From NCBI RefSeq assembly GCF_020509005.1, contig NC_063018.1, positions 496,001 through 560,000 of the forward strand: a stretch of 64,000 nucleotides of DNA, read 5' to 3'. A program made the translations under genes and the position numbers. The notes beneath the pieces were generated by a model that did no database searches, was not told where the DNA came from, and was given only the letters and a program-made list of their open reading frames with translations. The DNA is from Fulvia fulva. Taxonomy: Eukaryota; Ascomycota; Dothideomycetes; Mycosphaerellales; Mycosphaerellaceae. Shown piece by piece: positions 1 through 13,332 of the stretch. Each line of letters begins with the position of its first letter. The first letter of the stretch is position 1.

Positions 1-3000
1 CTTGTTTAGGAGAGTAGTAAATACCTCTAATCTATAGTCTAAGCTTACTACCGTCCGTAAGTTAGCTAGCTAAGAAGGGACTAAAGTCCGTACGAGTTAT
101 GTCGCTACCTATAAAGACGAGGAAGAAGAGGCTAACGAGGAAGTCTTTCGGGATAATTATTAAGCTCGCTTTATAGGTATGTTCTTAACGATATTATATA
201 GTAAGGATGCTATCCCTACCGCCGAGTTGTACGAGAACATTAAAAAGATCGGTCTCTCTAGTATACTAGACGATTTTGTAATAGTACCTAGCCCTTAGGT
301 AGTTACCGAGCTTAGGACTAGTAAAGGTCAGACTCGAGCCTTACTTAACGAGGGATCTAAAGTCAATATTATTAGCCCGAGGATAGTATATAAGTTTAGC
401 TTGCCTATCGTACCTAGCGCCTACTTATCCTTTCGAGGAGCGGGTAGAAGAGCGAAGTTTAAGGTGGTAATTTCAAAGCTTAATACTTAGGTGTTTAGTA
501 TATACTACTAGATCGATATATTTATCTCCGCTAATCTAGATTCGCCTACGATCCTTAGCCGCCCTTAGTATAGGAAGGTACGACTAATAGGCCGTAACTA
601 CGACGATAGATTATAGGAGGGAACAATCGCTAGTAGGAAAGGTAAAAGTATAATATTTACGGCTATTATAGGTACTAATAAGTACAAAACTCTTTAAGAA
701 TTTCTATAGTCCTCGAAAAATACGAACGCGGGTTAATTCACGGTAGTTAACCCGCTATAAGTATTAGAAGTCCGGTTTTAAAACAAGTCCGCTTTTCGAG
801 TCTAGTCGGGGAGACCTTAGTAAATATATTAGGGGCGGAGTGTTCTAATAATACGGCGTATTGATATTGATAAGAAGGCATAACGAAGCTAAACCCTAAG
901 CCTATAGATACGACTGTCTTCGACTACTTTAAGAACTACCGCGGCCCCGTATTATAACAAAGAGAAAATGTCCTCGACCTTAGCCCGTATTCGAGAAAAT
1001 TGCTAGAACTACTCGGGAACCGCTAATACTTAAGCGCTAAGGTGACTACTAACGCTCTAGGAGAGTAGGTTATTATAAATATATACTCCGTATAGGGCGA
1101 CTAGTATACGGAGATCCTGAAACAGGGCTAGATTAATAGGTAGGCTTAGAAACGAGACGTAGGGTTATATAGACCCGGTATTAGGATACCGTATATATTG
1201 ACTATATATAAGCGAAAAGCTAATAAGAAAAGACCTGTTAATACGAGCGTTTACGAGAGGCCTTAGTCGAAAGTAGATAGTGACATAGATTAGAAGCGGA
1301 AGGCCCTTTACTAGGAATCTCTAATACTAGTAGGGTAAGGCCCGTTCGATAGGAGGTATCTTATTAAAAAGTTCTCTAGTATCGAGCGCGGCTCGAGGAT
1401 TATACTTAAAAGGCTCGCTAGTATTAATGTTAGTATCGCTCTCTCGGCTAAGGAAAGACAGATATTTAATAAAATGCTCTTTAACCGAGAAGGTGTCCTA
1501 GCGTAGGATTTTAGCTATATACGGTAGATTAGATATAATGTTATGCCTCCTTAGAAGATTATAACGATTACGTACAAACCGTAGTAGGCGCGGAACATTC
1601 GGTTATACCTAAGCTTACGAGCGATTAAAGAATAGATAATCCGCGCTCGAATTAAGAATAGAATTCTTAAGTATAGTCAAGGTACTTATACGAATACTTA
1701 GTTCTAAGTAGCGAAGAAGGTCGAGCTAAATAGTAAAGCTTTACTATATAGGTTGATTAACTCCGCTATACTCTTAAACGAGGTGACGATAAGGGATACG
1801 AACATTCCCCTAGATACGGACGGGTTCTCGGAAGACTTTACTAGGTATAGAGTAGCCTCTTTAGTAGACTTGTTTTCGGGGTACGACTAGATCACGCTTA
1901 ACGAAAGCAGCCGAGATTTAACGACCTTTATAACGCCTCTTAGGCTTATACGGTATATAACGTTACTATAGGGTACGACGAACTTAGTTACTTAGTTTGT
2001 ACGGGTAGTAACTAAGGTGTTAATAGACTATATTTCTTACCGAGCAAAACTATTTCTTAACGATATCGGCGTAAAAGGTCCTACTAAGGACTATAGTAAC
2101 GCTAAGGTAGAGCCTAGCCTTCGATAATAGGTCGTAAAACACATTATATACCTTAATCTTGTTCTTACGAACCTAGAGAGGGCCGGAGCGGTAGTCGTAG
2201 GGGAGAAGTCGTAGTGGCTTTATAAGACCCTAAAGATCGTAGGCTTTATTACTAGCCCGAGCGGCCGCTATCTAGATCCTAAGGTAGTAGCTAAGATCTT
2301 AGACTAGCTAACCCTAAAGTACGTAAAGGACGTTCGAGTTTATAATAGGATCTATATTTACTTCCGGATTTAGGTCCCTAGTTTGTAATCGTCGCTCGGC
2401 TAATATATAAGCTTTTAAGGAAGGACGTCGAGTTTATCTAGACTAAGAATAAGTAGTTCTCGAAAGAGAACCTAGTAAGATTCTTAGTAATAGTACTAGC
2501 GTTAGTAACTATCTCCTACGCCCTAGGAGCTAGTAGGATCTTCGTTTCTATTAACGCGAGTAGTATTAGGTAGGGTTATATAATATCGTAGGAATTACTA
2601 GATAATACTCGACGAAGACACCTAGTAAGGTATAAGAGCGGTACCTAGAACATAAACGAGGCTAAGTACGATATAGGAAAGCGGGAGTGCCTCGGAGTAC
2701 TAAAGGGCCTTAAGAAGGTGTAGCGCTACCTCGCAGGAGTAGACTTCATTCTCGAAGTTAATACTAAAACGCTAGTATAGTAGTTAAATCGGTTAGTATC
2801 CGACATTCTAAACTCTATAATAGTAAGGTAGATTACTTAGATTCGGCTATTTACCTTTAAAGTAAGGCATGTCGATAGGAAGAAGTACTCCGGACCGGAT
2901 GTACTATCTCGTAAACTACCTATAGCTAAGGAGCTTACGGAACCTAACGATAATATTAATAAGATAATTAACGACAAATTCTTCCGTTACGCCGAGCTAG

Positions 3001-4560
3001 TTAATACTTTCCCCGTTATTCTAGAGCTTAAACGACTCCTCTAACCCTAGTAATTCCGAGCTTATAGCTTATATTCTAGTATATCGAACACGACCGGAAG
3101 GGGTTACCCGGGCTAAGTATCGAAACCTCGTTAAGAAGAGTCCTCGGTACTACTTAAGAGATAAGCTCTTATTTTATTAGCGGCGAAGGGGTACACCGAT
3201 GTAGCTAGTAGTAGACAATAACAATGTATAGAAAGAGATCGTAATGCACTGTTATAAAAAGTATAGTTACCGGAGTATAGAGCTAGTATATAATCTTATT
3301 ACTAGCCGGTATTACTAGGAGGGCTACTTCTCCGACGTATCGAATTAGGTAAGGACTTATATTCCTTATAACTTTCGCGAAGGTAACTAGAGAGTAGGAG
3401 AAATACACTTATCGACTTAGTAGGTTATAGAAGAGAGGTAGTACTACGATCCCGTCTATATATATAGAAACGGGTACTTACTTATCGCCCGAGAAGCTCT
3501 AAGTAGGTAGATTAAGGCGAAGGTCGTATAGAAGCCTCTAAATTTACGGGCGATTACTAAGTTCTTATACGAGATAGTATTTAGCCGGTATAGATACTAC
3601 TATAAGATTATGCTTAATAACGCTAGTATTAACAAAGGGGAGGTAGAGAGGATACTTATTAGTATAGGTATTAAGTATATCCGGATCTTACCTAGTTAAA
3701 TATAACTATAGAACTAGGATATCGACCTGTTCTAGCTACTTTAGCTAAGCTTACTAAGAACACCTATAAGTCCTAGGAACGATAGATTGCTACGGTACTT
3801 TAGGCTAATAGAACTACGGTATCTAGAATTACGGGTATAACTCCGGCGGAGGTCCTATATAGCTATCGTACTATCCTCCCGATCGAGGTAGAATACCTAA
3901 TATAGGCGAACTATAAATAGGGATCTATTAGATTAATAGAGGAGCTATTAGCTATTCGGGCGCGTTAATTATAGGTACGGGATATAAGTCTTTACGAGTT
4001 ATAGTTACGAAGAGTAAGGCTTCGTACCCTAAGTAAGGAATACCTTAATACTAAACGTAGTATTAACTTCTAGGGGTTCTAGGTCGGGAATCTTATAGTC
4101 AAGTTCGACAAGCTATATAAGGATGACCTATCTAGAAAGATTAGTTACCGCTAGCTTAGTCCGTATCGTATAGCTAAGGTGTACTCGGGGTTTAGTATAT
4201 ACGTCCTCGAAGAGCTTAATAGTACGAGGTTAAAGGGTATATAAGCCCGAGAGAACCTAAAGCTGATCCTATAGTTAAGACCGGACCTAGAGCTTGATCT
4301 TCCTAAAGCTGAAGACATTATAGCGCTAGAGGATAGGGTTGATATCGCGAATATCGAAAAAGGCGATCTTCCGAACAAGAACAGACCTACTATATCTAAA
4401 TCTAACGACAAAGAGGATGACGATATACTTCTAATCGGCATTAATAGAGCTACTACACTTCCGGAACTAGAATCTAAGCCGACGAGACTATAGGTACGGC
4501 CTTATGTCCTTACTACGGAGGAGATAGCCAAATTTACTAGGATTTAGGTCGAAGGAGGGA
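1..4560 (+). mobile_element. RIP-degraded Ty3/gypsy LTR retrotransposon (protease-RT-RNase H-integrase), truncated at the window edge
   Basis: No open frame survives, but reading through TAG and TAA gives a recognisable gypsy polyprotein. An aspartic-protease-like stretch with LLNEGSKVNIISP lies near 340-395. A reverse transcriptase spans about 1,690-2,390, with LVDLFSGYDQ and a mutated active-site segment FLNDIGVKGP near 2,050-2,080. RNase H-like sequence follows to about 2,900, and integrase sequence runs to about 4,100. A charged C-terminal tail without a chromodomain reaches about 4,560. The order protease, RT, RNase H, integrase is that of Ty3/gypsy. The 5' end is outside the window. The first 120 bases hold no CA, two TG and about twenty TA dinucleotides, the mark of saturated RIP. 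Short open frames here are chance survivors. Confidence 0.85.
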
Positions 4561-5189
4561 TAGGACTCTATTATTTCTTTTTCTTAGGCGTAAGGAGTTT
4601 ACTTAGTAGTTTTAGTTTCTAACCTTAATTTAACTAGCTTCTAGTTCTAGTACCTAGTTTCTAGCGTACTTAACTAATTTCTAGGCTATATCTTTAATTT
4701 AAGAGTAGGCTTACTACGAAGACTTGACTTTGACTTAGCCTCCTTAGCCCCTTATAGAATAAATTTACGATCTCCTTAATATCTCTAGACTAACTACTTA
4801 ACTAGACGCCGGATCCGCCTTCCTTACGTATAACTTGTAGGTATAGTTTCTTAGTTTATATTAGCGTAGCGGAGGTGAAACTAGGGGCAGTTTCGTAATA
4901 GGGGAGGATATATTAACAAGCTAAGGGCCCCCTTTAGACCCTGAAATTTGCGCGTCGAATCTCGTTAACCTTTAACGGTTAATTACGTAGTAAGGGTATA
5001 TAGGGGTACTACTAAGATATATATAGTTAGGAGGCGACCTTAGTAGGAAGCTAGGATTTACGAAGAATCTCTCTATAAGGCGAAGATACGGGAATCTGAA
5101 ATTTTCAGATTTATTATCTTTTTTTGGATTACTATATATACTTTACGGCCCGCGGACCGACAAGTATATATACCTACGCGTAAGCTATC
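4561..5189. other. RIPed non-coding segment between gypsy and LINE remnants
   Basis: TA-rich, CA-poor sequence with no readable protein in any frame. It could contain the gypsy 3' LTR, but the matching 5' LTR lies outside the window, so this cannot be tested here. A small palindrome, CTGAAATTTTCAG, sits near 5,095. Confidence 0.4.
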
Positions 5190-8100
5190 CTAGGGTTACT
5201 AGGCGCGCCCTTACTTACTAGGGTAGTTAGTCTTCTATACTACTCCCCTAGTACGAGCTACGTAGACCGGTTACTAAGGAAGGACTTAACGAACGCGACG
5301 AGCTAGCTAGGCAAACCTTTCGCCCGGAGGTTATAGAGTAGTCGGGCGTAGGAAACCTTATCGAACGCCCCCGAGATATTAAGGGATAGTAGGGTAGCGA
5401 CCTATTATCGGCGTATTACCTAGATTATATAAACCTATTCCGTAACGAGTTCTAGGGCGGTCGTCGTAGACCGCCCTAGTCGGGCTCCTATCTACTCGGC
5501 TAGGAGGAGCTAGTACTCCTCGGCTAGCTTAGAGATATAATTAGCTACGATACGCTCTAGCGCCTTACCGATCGTACTAAGTAGGGCTATCGGGCGGTAG
5601 GCCTTCCTAACGTCGTATCTAGCCTTACCCTCCTTACGGAGGACGACTATACTCGAGTACCGGAAGGGGGTCGGTACGTATAACTACTAGAGGTATACCG
5701 TAAATAGCCCCGCGAGGTACGGGACGAGCGTCTAGCGGTAGTACTTAAGGAAACGGTTAGGGATCTTGTCTAGTCCTAGGGCCTTATCTAGTAGCGCCGC
5801 TTTTAGTACTATTAGTACCTCCGCCTCCGTTACTTCTTAGCTAGTCTCGAGCTCCGTTAGGTATATAAAGCCTTCGATATCGTCGAGTCGGGTAGTAACC
5901 GGGGGAGGGAAGAACGCCTCTACTAGCGCGTCGGCTCTACCTTACTAGGCTTCCTAGAGGACCCCTTACCTATTATAGATAGGTAGGAACTATAGTAGTA
6001 GTAGCGGCGTCTCTCGCTTCCTTATACGCGCCTACTTAGCGAGCTTCTAGACCTTACTTCGGTCTCCTATAACTTCGCGGACGGCGTTACGCTACGTAGT
6101 ACTACCCTAGGGCCTAATAATCCTACTCTTCTCGTTATCTAGTCGGCGGTATCGGGCGTATATAGCGTCCTATTTTATCTCGTTCTACCGGCGCTACGCC
6201 GCTACCGTTATACGGACTACGTCTACGTATTCCTACGACTAGGCTAGCGACGCGTACTTCGAGGGTCGGGTATAGGGGATCTTATCCCGGATTAATCCTA
6301 CTATATACTACTATAGGCTCCTTACCGCCGCGTCGATTTCCGCCTCTAGACGGAGGGGTACTAGTAGTACGAGAGCCTTTATTCGTTCTTATAGTACCTT
6401 ATTAATCTCCTTCTAGTCCGCTCTCTTCTACTAAGGCCGTAGTTCGAGGGCTAGTAGCGCCTATAGATATATTACGTCGAACGTCGTATAGATAGCTAGG
6501 TAGTCTAGATAGCCGGTATCGAGTTCTAGGTCCGTATCGTAGAAGATAGTCCGCTAGGCTATCTACTATATTACGAAGGTTAGGTTAATCGTCTAGGTCG
6601 TGTTTTTCTACTAATACGTAGCCGTACCTACGGGTAGTACTAGGCTAAGGCCGGATACCTCTACTAGACTAATAAGCGCGTCTACGGCGCTATAGGCCGA
6701 GAGTACGCTATCGCCTCCCTATCTTAGGTAGTAGAGGTCAAGATCGCCGACTAGGATATATATATTAGCTTCCTCTTAGAGAGCTTCTTAGAGCTAGTAG
6801 AGGGTGGCCGACTAGCTATTATCTTCTATCGAGCCCGGTACTAAGTACGGGTTATAGGCGTTATAGATAGCTACTATCTTACCGTCGGCGAGGCGTAGCC
6901 GTAGATAGGCTATATCGCTAGAGTAGGTATAGGTCGTCTACGTTATTATCGCGATTTCTTTACTTACGTAGAAGTAGACCCGCGCTACCGGCTAGTTACC
7001 TTAGGGTACTATAAGGTAGTATCTCGGGTCTACGAGTATCGTCTTCCCGCTTATCTACTACTCTTAGATAGCGGCTATATAGTACCGGCTAGGGTATAGT
7101 AGGCTAAGGGATAGCTTCTAGGCCTTGTCCTTACTCTTATTAGTGTTATACTATACGATAGTTAGCTAGGTAAGCGTACTATATATAGTTAGACTATTAT
7201 ATTAGCTATAGTTCCCTATTCTACCTTTATAGGTTTACTACTATATTATCGTCCTCGTCGCCCTCGCCCTCGCCTTTACTATCCTATCGCGGGGTCGGCG
7301 TTACTAGCGTAGCTACCGGTAAGGGCGCGCTACCTCTATAGGGGCGGAATATCGTCGTATCGAGGCGCGTCTATCCGAGGCCCTAAGCCCGGGGGTCGGT
7401 AAGTACTAGTCGGTCCGCTCCGTATATTAAGCGTCTATTACTATTTAGCCGCCTCTTCTTACTCCTATATATAACCGGCTAGAAGCCGTCGGCGTCGACT
7501 CTTAGACGGTATAGTACTATCGCTATCACTATTCCTCCTCTTTCCTAGCGTATACCTAGGCGCGCTCCTACTGCCTATTCCGCTACCTACCTCTTTACTC
7601 TATATCCGTATATCTACGCCTTATAGTCCCCGCCGTAGTTAGCGTACTTACTTATATTAGGTTAGGGGTATTCGCGGGTATTATATACCTTCGTATAGTA
7701 GCCGTAGTAGGTCTCCTACCGATAATACTTTATAGTATATCCAAATCCCTAGTACCGGAAGTACTAGGTCACTATATAGGTATAGTCGTACTTTTTAACG
7801 TAGTAGTACGAGTAGGCTAGGACTAGTCCCTTCTCTATAGCCTAGATCCTCTAACTATTATTCTTAAAACCGAGTACGAGCGACGAGTATCTCCGCTCTA
7901 TTCGTTCCGGCTTCTTTAGCTAGTACGCCCGGGTAATAACGAGGCCTAGGATAGCAGCCTAGTTATCCTTTACGATAGCCTCTCCTATCGCTACCGGGCT
8001 AGTATCTACTAGAAGGTATTAACTCGGATACCGTATATAAGGGCCTAGTATACTAGCGCGACCGGCGCTACGCTCTTCGCGTTTAGTACTTCGACCGCCT

Positions 8101-8700
8101 AGGCTACGCTCTATAGTAGCGTCGGTCTCCCCGCTATAGTTACGAACGTATAGCGTACGTCTCTACTCTTTAGCTTCTAGGCTATAATAATGTCTCACTT
8201 ACTAGCTAAGCGCGCCTACTCTACGAGGCGTTAGTACGATAGTACCGCTACCCGCTCTTTTTCTTTACGGTTGTCTATATATATCGTGACCTCGCGCTAA
8301 ACTAGCCTAACGCGGTACGTTAGTTACTCTACGGCTACTATAGCCGCTTAGGTATATATCGCCGGCCTAGCTCTTCCTAGCGCCTAGATCTCCCGTAGGA
8401 GGTCCGCGTTCGTCACTTCCTTTACTAGCGCTAGCGCCTTCGTCGCCCGTAGTAGCTCCTAGATCGCTTTAGCTAAGCTCTCGAGGAGGCTACGGATCGC
8501 GCGTTCGTAGGGTAGATTAGCGCTCGCGAGGGTAGCTATAATTTCGTATATAATCGCGGTATATTCTACCGTATCTATACCGTGTTTCGTATACTAGTTC
8601 TTCTAGTTAGTAGCTTATAGTTATTGTAGTCGTTATAGTAGATAGTCTCCGTGTTCCGTTTCTCCCGGGCGCGTCGTCGCTCTACGCGTCTCCCTTTGTT
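5190..8700 (-). mobile_element. RIP-degraded LINE (Tad/I-type non-LTR retrotransposon)
   Basis: Read on the minus strand through stop codons. An ORF1-like part near 7,690-7,800 has zinc-knuckle spacing in which cysteines have become tyrosines (TGY to TAY). An apurinic-type endonuclease follows, with YILVGDLDLY near 6,740-6,765 (expected GDFNLHH). Reverse transcriptase lies near 5,620 down to 5,195, with AYRPIALLSTIGKALERIV and then SLNISGAFDKVSYARLLY. The frame is lost at about 5,190, just after GAP, before the FxDD box, so the 3' end is missing. CpG is kept and CpA is almost gone, as in the neighbouring elements. Family assignment rests on the endonuclease plus RT order. Confidence 0.8.
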
Positions 8701-10234
8701 TGCCGCCCTTCGAGGGCGCTCTTTACTTTTACGACGCTATCGCCCCTTTGTTTATTATCCCGTCCTATAGGATATATAGTAGTAATATAATAGATTAGTA
8801 TATAATATAAGCTATTAATAGTATACTACCCGTAAACCGACGGATAGACGGAAAGAGTAAACTAAACCCTAGAACAATACCTCCGATACTACGTAAACTA
8901 TACGTAAGATAATTAGGTATTACTCCTACCTATAGTATAACTAGCCCTTAATAATTACAAATTAGAAACAACGGGCGAGACACTATTCTTCGCTAACTTC
9001 GGGAAGTACCTAACGTTATTTAGTAATAGAGGAGAACATCCTTAAGTAGATAGAGCTATCGTAGTAGTAGCGGACTTAAGACAACTCTACGAATTCGTAT
9101 AGGGCATAATTATAAAGATATAGTAATAGCTTACGCTTTTACGAGCGAAACGACAAATAGTACGTTAGCTTAAAAAGGGGGATAAGGTCTATCTTCTTAC
9201 TAAGAATCTAAGAACGCGAAGAAAGACTAAAAAACTAGAATATATAAAAGTCGGACTATTTGTCGTTAAAGAACTATAAGGACTAGTTAACTATCGACTA
9301 CGATTACTAAAGGACGCAAAAATCTACCTAGTATTCTACGTATTAAGATTAGAACTAGCTGACCCTAAGACGCTATACTAAGAAACCTTCTACTTCCGAC
9401 TAGAGGAGGAAGACGGATTCGAAGTCGAAGAAATCCTATAAAAGAAAGGTTAGCGATACCTTATTAAATAGAAAGGATACGATAAATTAGAAAATACCTA
9501 GAAACTAGAAGAAAACCTATATAACTATTAATAGAAGATCTAGGAATACACTAGAAGAAAAGAAAAAACATACTTAGGAACTAGAGGGACCCGGATCCGA
9601 GGAAGACGCGACGGCCTCCTCTAGAATCGGATAGGCCTAGAGAGTATCGTTAGGAATTAACGATATCTCCTCCTACGAAGAGATCGGTATTTAGAAGACC
9701 GCTCCTAATTCTTCTAGAGTACTCTTAGGAACGAGAAGACACGACGAAGGAGTAGATAACGCTTCTATACCTTCGAGTAGAAGTTTCCGTAAATCCTCGA
9801 AGTCCTTTACGATCGCCTTCTCCTCGCGCTCCTTAGTAACGCTTAATTGTTTTCGAAGACGATATACCTTCGACATCGCCTTAGTTACCTTCTCTTTAGT
9901 CTCGTTAAGCTCCCGCTTAAGCTTTTGACGTTAATTCCGTAACCTCTCCTATTTAGTCTAAGTAATAGTTATGTTATATTTTATATCTTTCTAAACGTAC
10001 TCCGAGTAATACCTAAATCGGATATCTACTACGTATTCTAGACGACCCTTCCCTTCGGGAACTCGCGCCCTCTAACAACTAGTATATAGAGATAGTATTT
10101 TACGACCCTCGGATTCGATACCTAGCGCTTAACGTTCTCGACGCTCTCGACGGGTTAGCGGTTCCCTACTTATAACACGGGAAAGAAGAGATATATACTA
10201 GGAAGATAAGACTCGGGACGAGCTTAGCTAAGAG
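8701..10234 (+). mobile_element. RIP-degraded gypsy (chromovirus-like) integrase C-terminus and chromodomain
   Basis: Reading through stops from about 8,770 gives the integrase signature YYPQTDGQTERVNQTLEQYL (8,826-8,887), then LALNNYKLETTGETLFFANF, then the GKNF/GPY-type module KKGDKVYLLTKNL. A chromodomain-like end follows near 9,410-9,540: EEILQKKG, RYLIKWKGYDKLENTW (with W and Q restored only as readings of TAG codons), EENLYNYQ. This marks a chromodomain-bearing Ty3/gypsy element different from the one at 1-4,560. The upstream part (protease, RT) is absent, perhaps cut off by the LINE. After the chromodomain, about 700 bp with no clear domain leads to a purine-rich tract GAGGGGGATA near 10,228, like a polypurine tract. 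Confidence 0.8.
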
Positions 10235-10733
10235 GGGGATAGTATTACGGTTTTTAAAGAACGAGAGAGAGAGTCTCGTAGGATATATACTAGGAATATA
10301 GGAAACGGAAGACGAGGGCTAATCGCTTTAGCCTCGGACGCGGACAGATCACGTATACGACTACGGTAGGCTTACATAGTCGAACACGTAAGGCTAGGCG
10401 ACTAGACGACTAGACGACCAATCGCTTAGTCGAACGGTCGATATTAGAGCTAAGATATAGTAATGTCTCCTTTATATTTAGGAACGCTAAGAAGCCCTTA
10501 TAGGTTCGAGGCGTCTAACTTATATTACTATCTTACTGATTAGAATACGACCTCTACTCCAATTATTGTACTTCACTCTTAGCCCGCCTTAGCCTCTCTA
10601 AAGAATACTACTACGTGACTCGACTCTTCTCTCCTTTAAGATTAGCCCTAGAACGAGACTTTAACAAGGTATTACTACCTTTAATCTCACTACTAAGAAT
10701 AGGCTAAGCTTATACCTAAGGATATATAACGTA
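10235..10733 (+). repeat. Probable 3' LTR of the chromodomain gypsy element (RIPed)
   Basis: Starts right after the purine-rich tract with TATTACGGTTTTTAAAG, which fits an original TGTTACGG-type LTR start after TG-to-TA change. The other LTR is not in the window, so the end at the next element boundary is only an assumption. Confidence 0.35.
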
Positions 10734-10815
10734 TATATAGATAGATAGATAGATGATTCATTTACCCGTTATGGTGCCCTCCGGCCTATACGGGTTTATG
10801 TCTATATATGTTACT
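10734..10815 (+). repeat. Left arm of an inverted repeat ending in (GATA)n
   Basis: Begins TATATATAGATAGATAGATA and contains CGGCCTATA and TTTATGTCTATATA. The reverse complement of 13,333-13,411 aligns along most of its length: the GATA tract, a CATT..CCC block, GCCCT/ACCCT, CGGCCTATA and a GTTTATGTCTAT versus GTATATATCTAT tail. The differences include TG to TA. Confidence 0.6.
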
Positions 10816-13332
10816 ACATAAGGTAGGAAACCTGTTCCTAGGTAAAAACCTCCTCTCCTTCTCGAATAGCTTCCTTGCCATGAGTTCTTAGTTTTCCTTC
10901 TATTAGGGTGCACTAGTGTCATGGTGGTTAGCCTCTGACTACCTTGTCTGCAACCCTGGAGTTGTCCCCCTCTTCCTGCTCTCCTCCTCCTTCTTTCTCT
11001 CCTCAATCCATCTCTCTGTCTCCCTAGTAAGAGAGAACTGCTCCAAAAATCCTTAGTGGATGATCCACCTCGTAATTCTCTAGAGGTCTCCCTTATTGCT
11101 GATTATGGCTTAGAAGTTTCTGTTCCTTGCCCTTGCCCTCCATTTACCTCTCCCTGTACTCCATTCTTTGCAAACCAGAAGTCTATGTTCGACATTCTGG
11201 GACAGGTAGCCGCATAGGCAACTCTTGTCTTCGATACCTAGGACTTTTCTCTGATACAGGTATGCCCTGACTCCGATGTGTTCAGAGCGGATTTGTATTA
11301 CTATGCTTGCTTCTGACCTAGTCAGGTCTGAGTACAGTAGGTAGTTGTGGCTACCAAACTGTTGGAGTGCCTTTAGGGTTCCTGGCCTCTGTGGGGTTCT
11401 TGTCCATTCAGTCTTCCAGAGGAGTCCTGCCATCCTTTTAGCTAGAGACTGTTGCTTCTTCCCTTAGCTGGCTGCTGATCCTCTCCCCTGAGCCCCTCTG
11501 TCCTGTTCCTGCTGGGCTAGGTGCAGCTGTTCTGTTAGTTCTTTGAACTTCTGTAGGTCCTGCTGCTTCTGTGGGGCTGGATTGGGTCTTGCTTGTCTGT
11601 GCCTTCTTGTGCACTGGCTCCTGATTTTGTTGACTGCCTTCTAGATTACTAGCTAGGCTGGGTATGCAGACGTTTTTCCTGCATACTAGTATCTCAACCC
11701 TTGAAGGTAGAGCTTGGCTGGTAGGGAGCCAGACTCCATTTCGACCACCCTTGTTAGAGTTGACTTATATGCTCCAAGCACCTTTTTCAGACAGGAGGCT
11801 TAGGCTCTACTGATAGGATCTGTAATTCTCTTTGGGATCTTGTCTTGGGCTGACCAGATCTGGGCTCTATATAGCATAGCTAGCTTCACAATGGCCTTGT
11901 GCATAACCTTTGCTTTCGCAAATGTGGCTCCCTATGTGGAGGCTGTAAGCCTGTTAATTGATTGCCTGTTGTTGTCTGCTCTTGCCTATGCTTTCTTGAC
12001 CTGTGGCCCCTAGCTGAGCTTTGGATCCAGCCATATTCCTAGCACCCTTAATTCACTTGAGAGTTCTGTTGTGTGTCCCTGAATGGTGATTAGGGCTTGC
12101 ATATTGTGTCTGTTTCTAGCTCTACTGAAGTGGATAAGTTGATACTTCTCTAGGGCAAATCTGGCTCCATGTTTCCTGGCCTATTCCTCACATTCCTTGT
12201 GTTTCTTCTACAAGATTCTGCAGTTCTCTTCTGTGCTGTCTGACCAGGCTAGGATGTTTGTGTCATCTACAAACCCTAAGGCTGATGTGTTTCTAGAGTT
12301 TAGCTTTGCTAGTAGGTCTGCCATAAAGAGGAGAAACAGGATTGGAGACATTGTTGATCCCTGTGGGATTCCTGTCTCTGTAGGCATGCTGTCAGATTTG
12401 TATCTGCCCAGTCTTAGTCTTGTAGTTCTGCCTCTAAGGAAGGACTGGATGAACTAGACTGTCCAGTTAGGGATAGCCTTCTGTTTCAGGATGTGGATCA
12501 GCCTCTGGTGTGAGACATTGTCAAAGGCTCCTAATATGTCTAGTAAGAGGAGTGTGGCTGCTTTGTTGTTCCCAAAGTGCCACAGGGTCTTGATCTGCTC
12601 TATGATCAGTTCTACAGCTGTTAGTGTTAATCTTTGTTTCCTGCCTCCTATCTGTTCTTCAGGAAGGATTCTATGTTCTTTAGCTAGGTTTGTCAGCCTT
12701 TCTGCTATGATCTTTTCCAGGAGTTTGCCTAGTGTGTTGAGCAAGGCAATAGGTCTGTATGCCTTTAGCTTTGTGTAGTCCTCTTTCTGTGGTTTTCTCA
12801 AGACCACAGTCAGTGACTCCTTGAAGTGTTTAGGGCAGTGTCCTTGGGCCATGCACTGTGAAAAGATGTTTGACAGTGCAGGGGAGATCTGGTCCTTGCA
12901 TGTCTTAATGAACAAGTTTGGAATCCCATCTGGTCCTAGGGCCTTGTTTCCTGAGAGTCTCTTAATGATACTCTTGATCTCTCCCTCTCCCACTGTGCAG
13001 GATTGCTCTAGTGGTGTTGGATACATACTGCCCTCCAGATCCTGCAGGTCAGCTTCTACCTGTGTGCCAAAGAAATGTTTCCCCAATGCCTGTGCCTTTC
13101 CTGGGAGAGTGTGTTGGATTACTCCTTCCTGGTCTTCAATGTTTGGAAACTGGGGCAGCATGTTTCTGTCCTATGTGGGTTGTCTTGCCCACTTTGCTAG
13201 TTTCCACATCTTCTCAGGATTCTGGGTAATGGATCCAACTGTTGACCTCCACTCCAGCATCTTGTCCCTCTTGATCTGGGCCTTCTTGTCTCTGGTTGCC
13301 TGGTTGTATCTGTCCCATGCTTCCTGGGAGTG
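10816..13332 (-). mobile_element. 5'-truncated, lightly mutated LINE with near-complete reverse transcriptase
   Basis: One minus-strand frame carries a full RT with only a handful of stops, nearly all TAG. From 5' to 3' it shows SQEAWDRYNQATRDKKAQ, PDGIPNLFIKTC, KAYRPIALLNTLGKLLEKII, LLLLDILGAFDNVSHQRLI, GIPQGSTMSPILFLLF, the catalytic GFVDDTNIL near 12,250, and a C-terminal Cys-His cluster SCLCGYLSQNVEHRLLVC near 11,170-11,230. The longest intact piece is 12,454-13,161. The endonuclease and ORF1 are missing. CA and TG are common here, unlike the DNA on both sides, so this copy escaped the heavy RIP seen in its neighbours or arrived later. Many stops fit CAG to TAG. Confidence 0.85.

Noticed and set aside
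4151..4441. 96-codon minus-strand frame in the gypsy relic
   Set aside because: Ser/Leu/Arg-rich mirror of RIPed coding sequence on the other strand.
9691..9876. 61-codon minus-strand frame in the second gypsy relic
   Set aside because: Short survivor in RIPed DNA with no recognisable domain.
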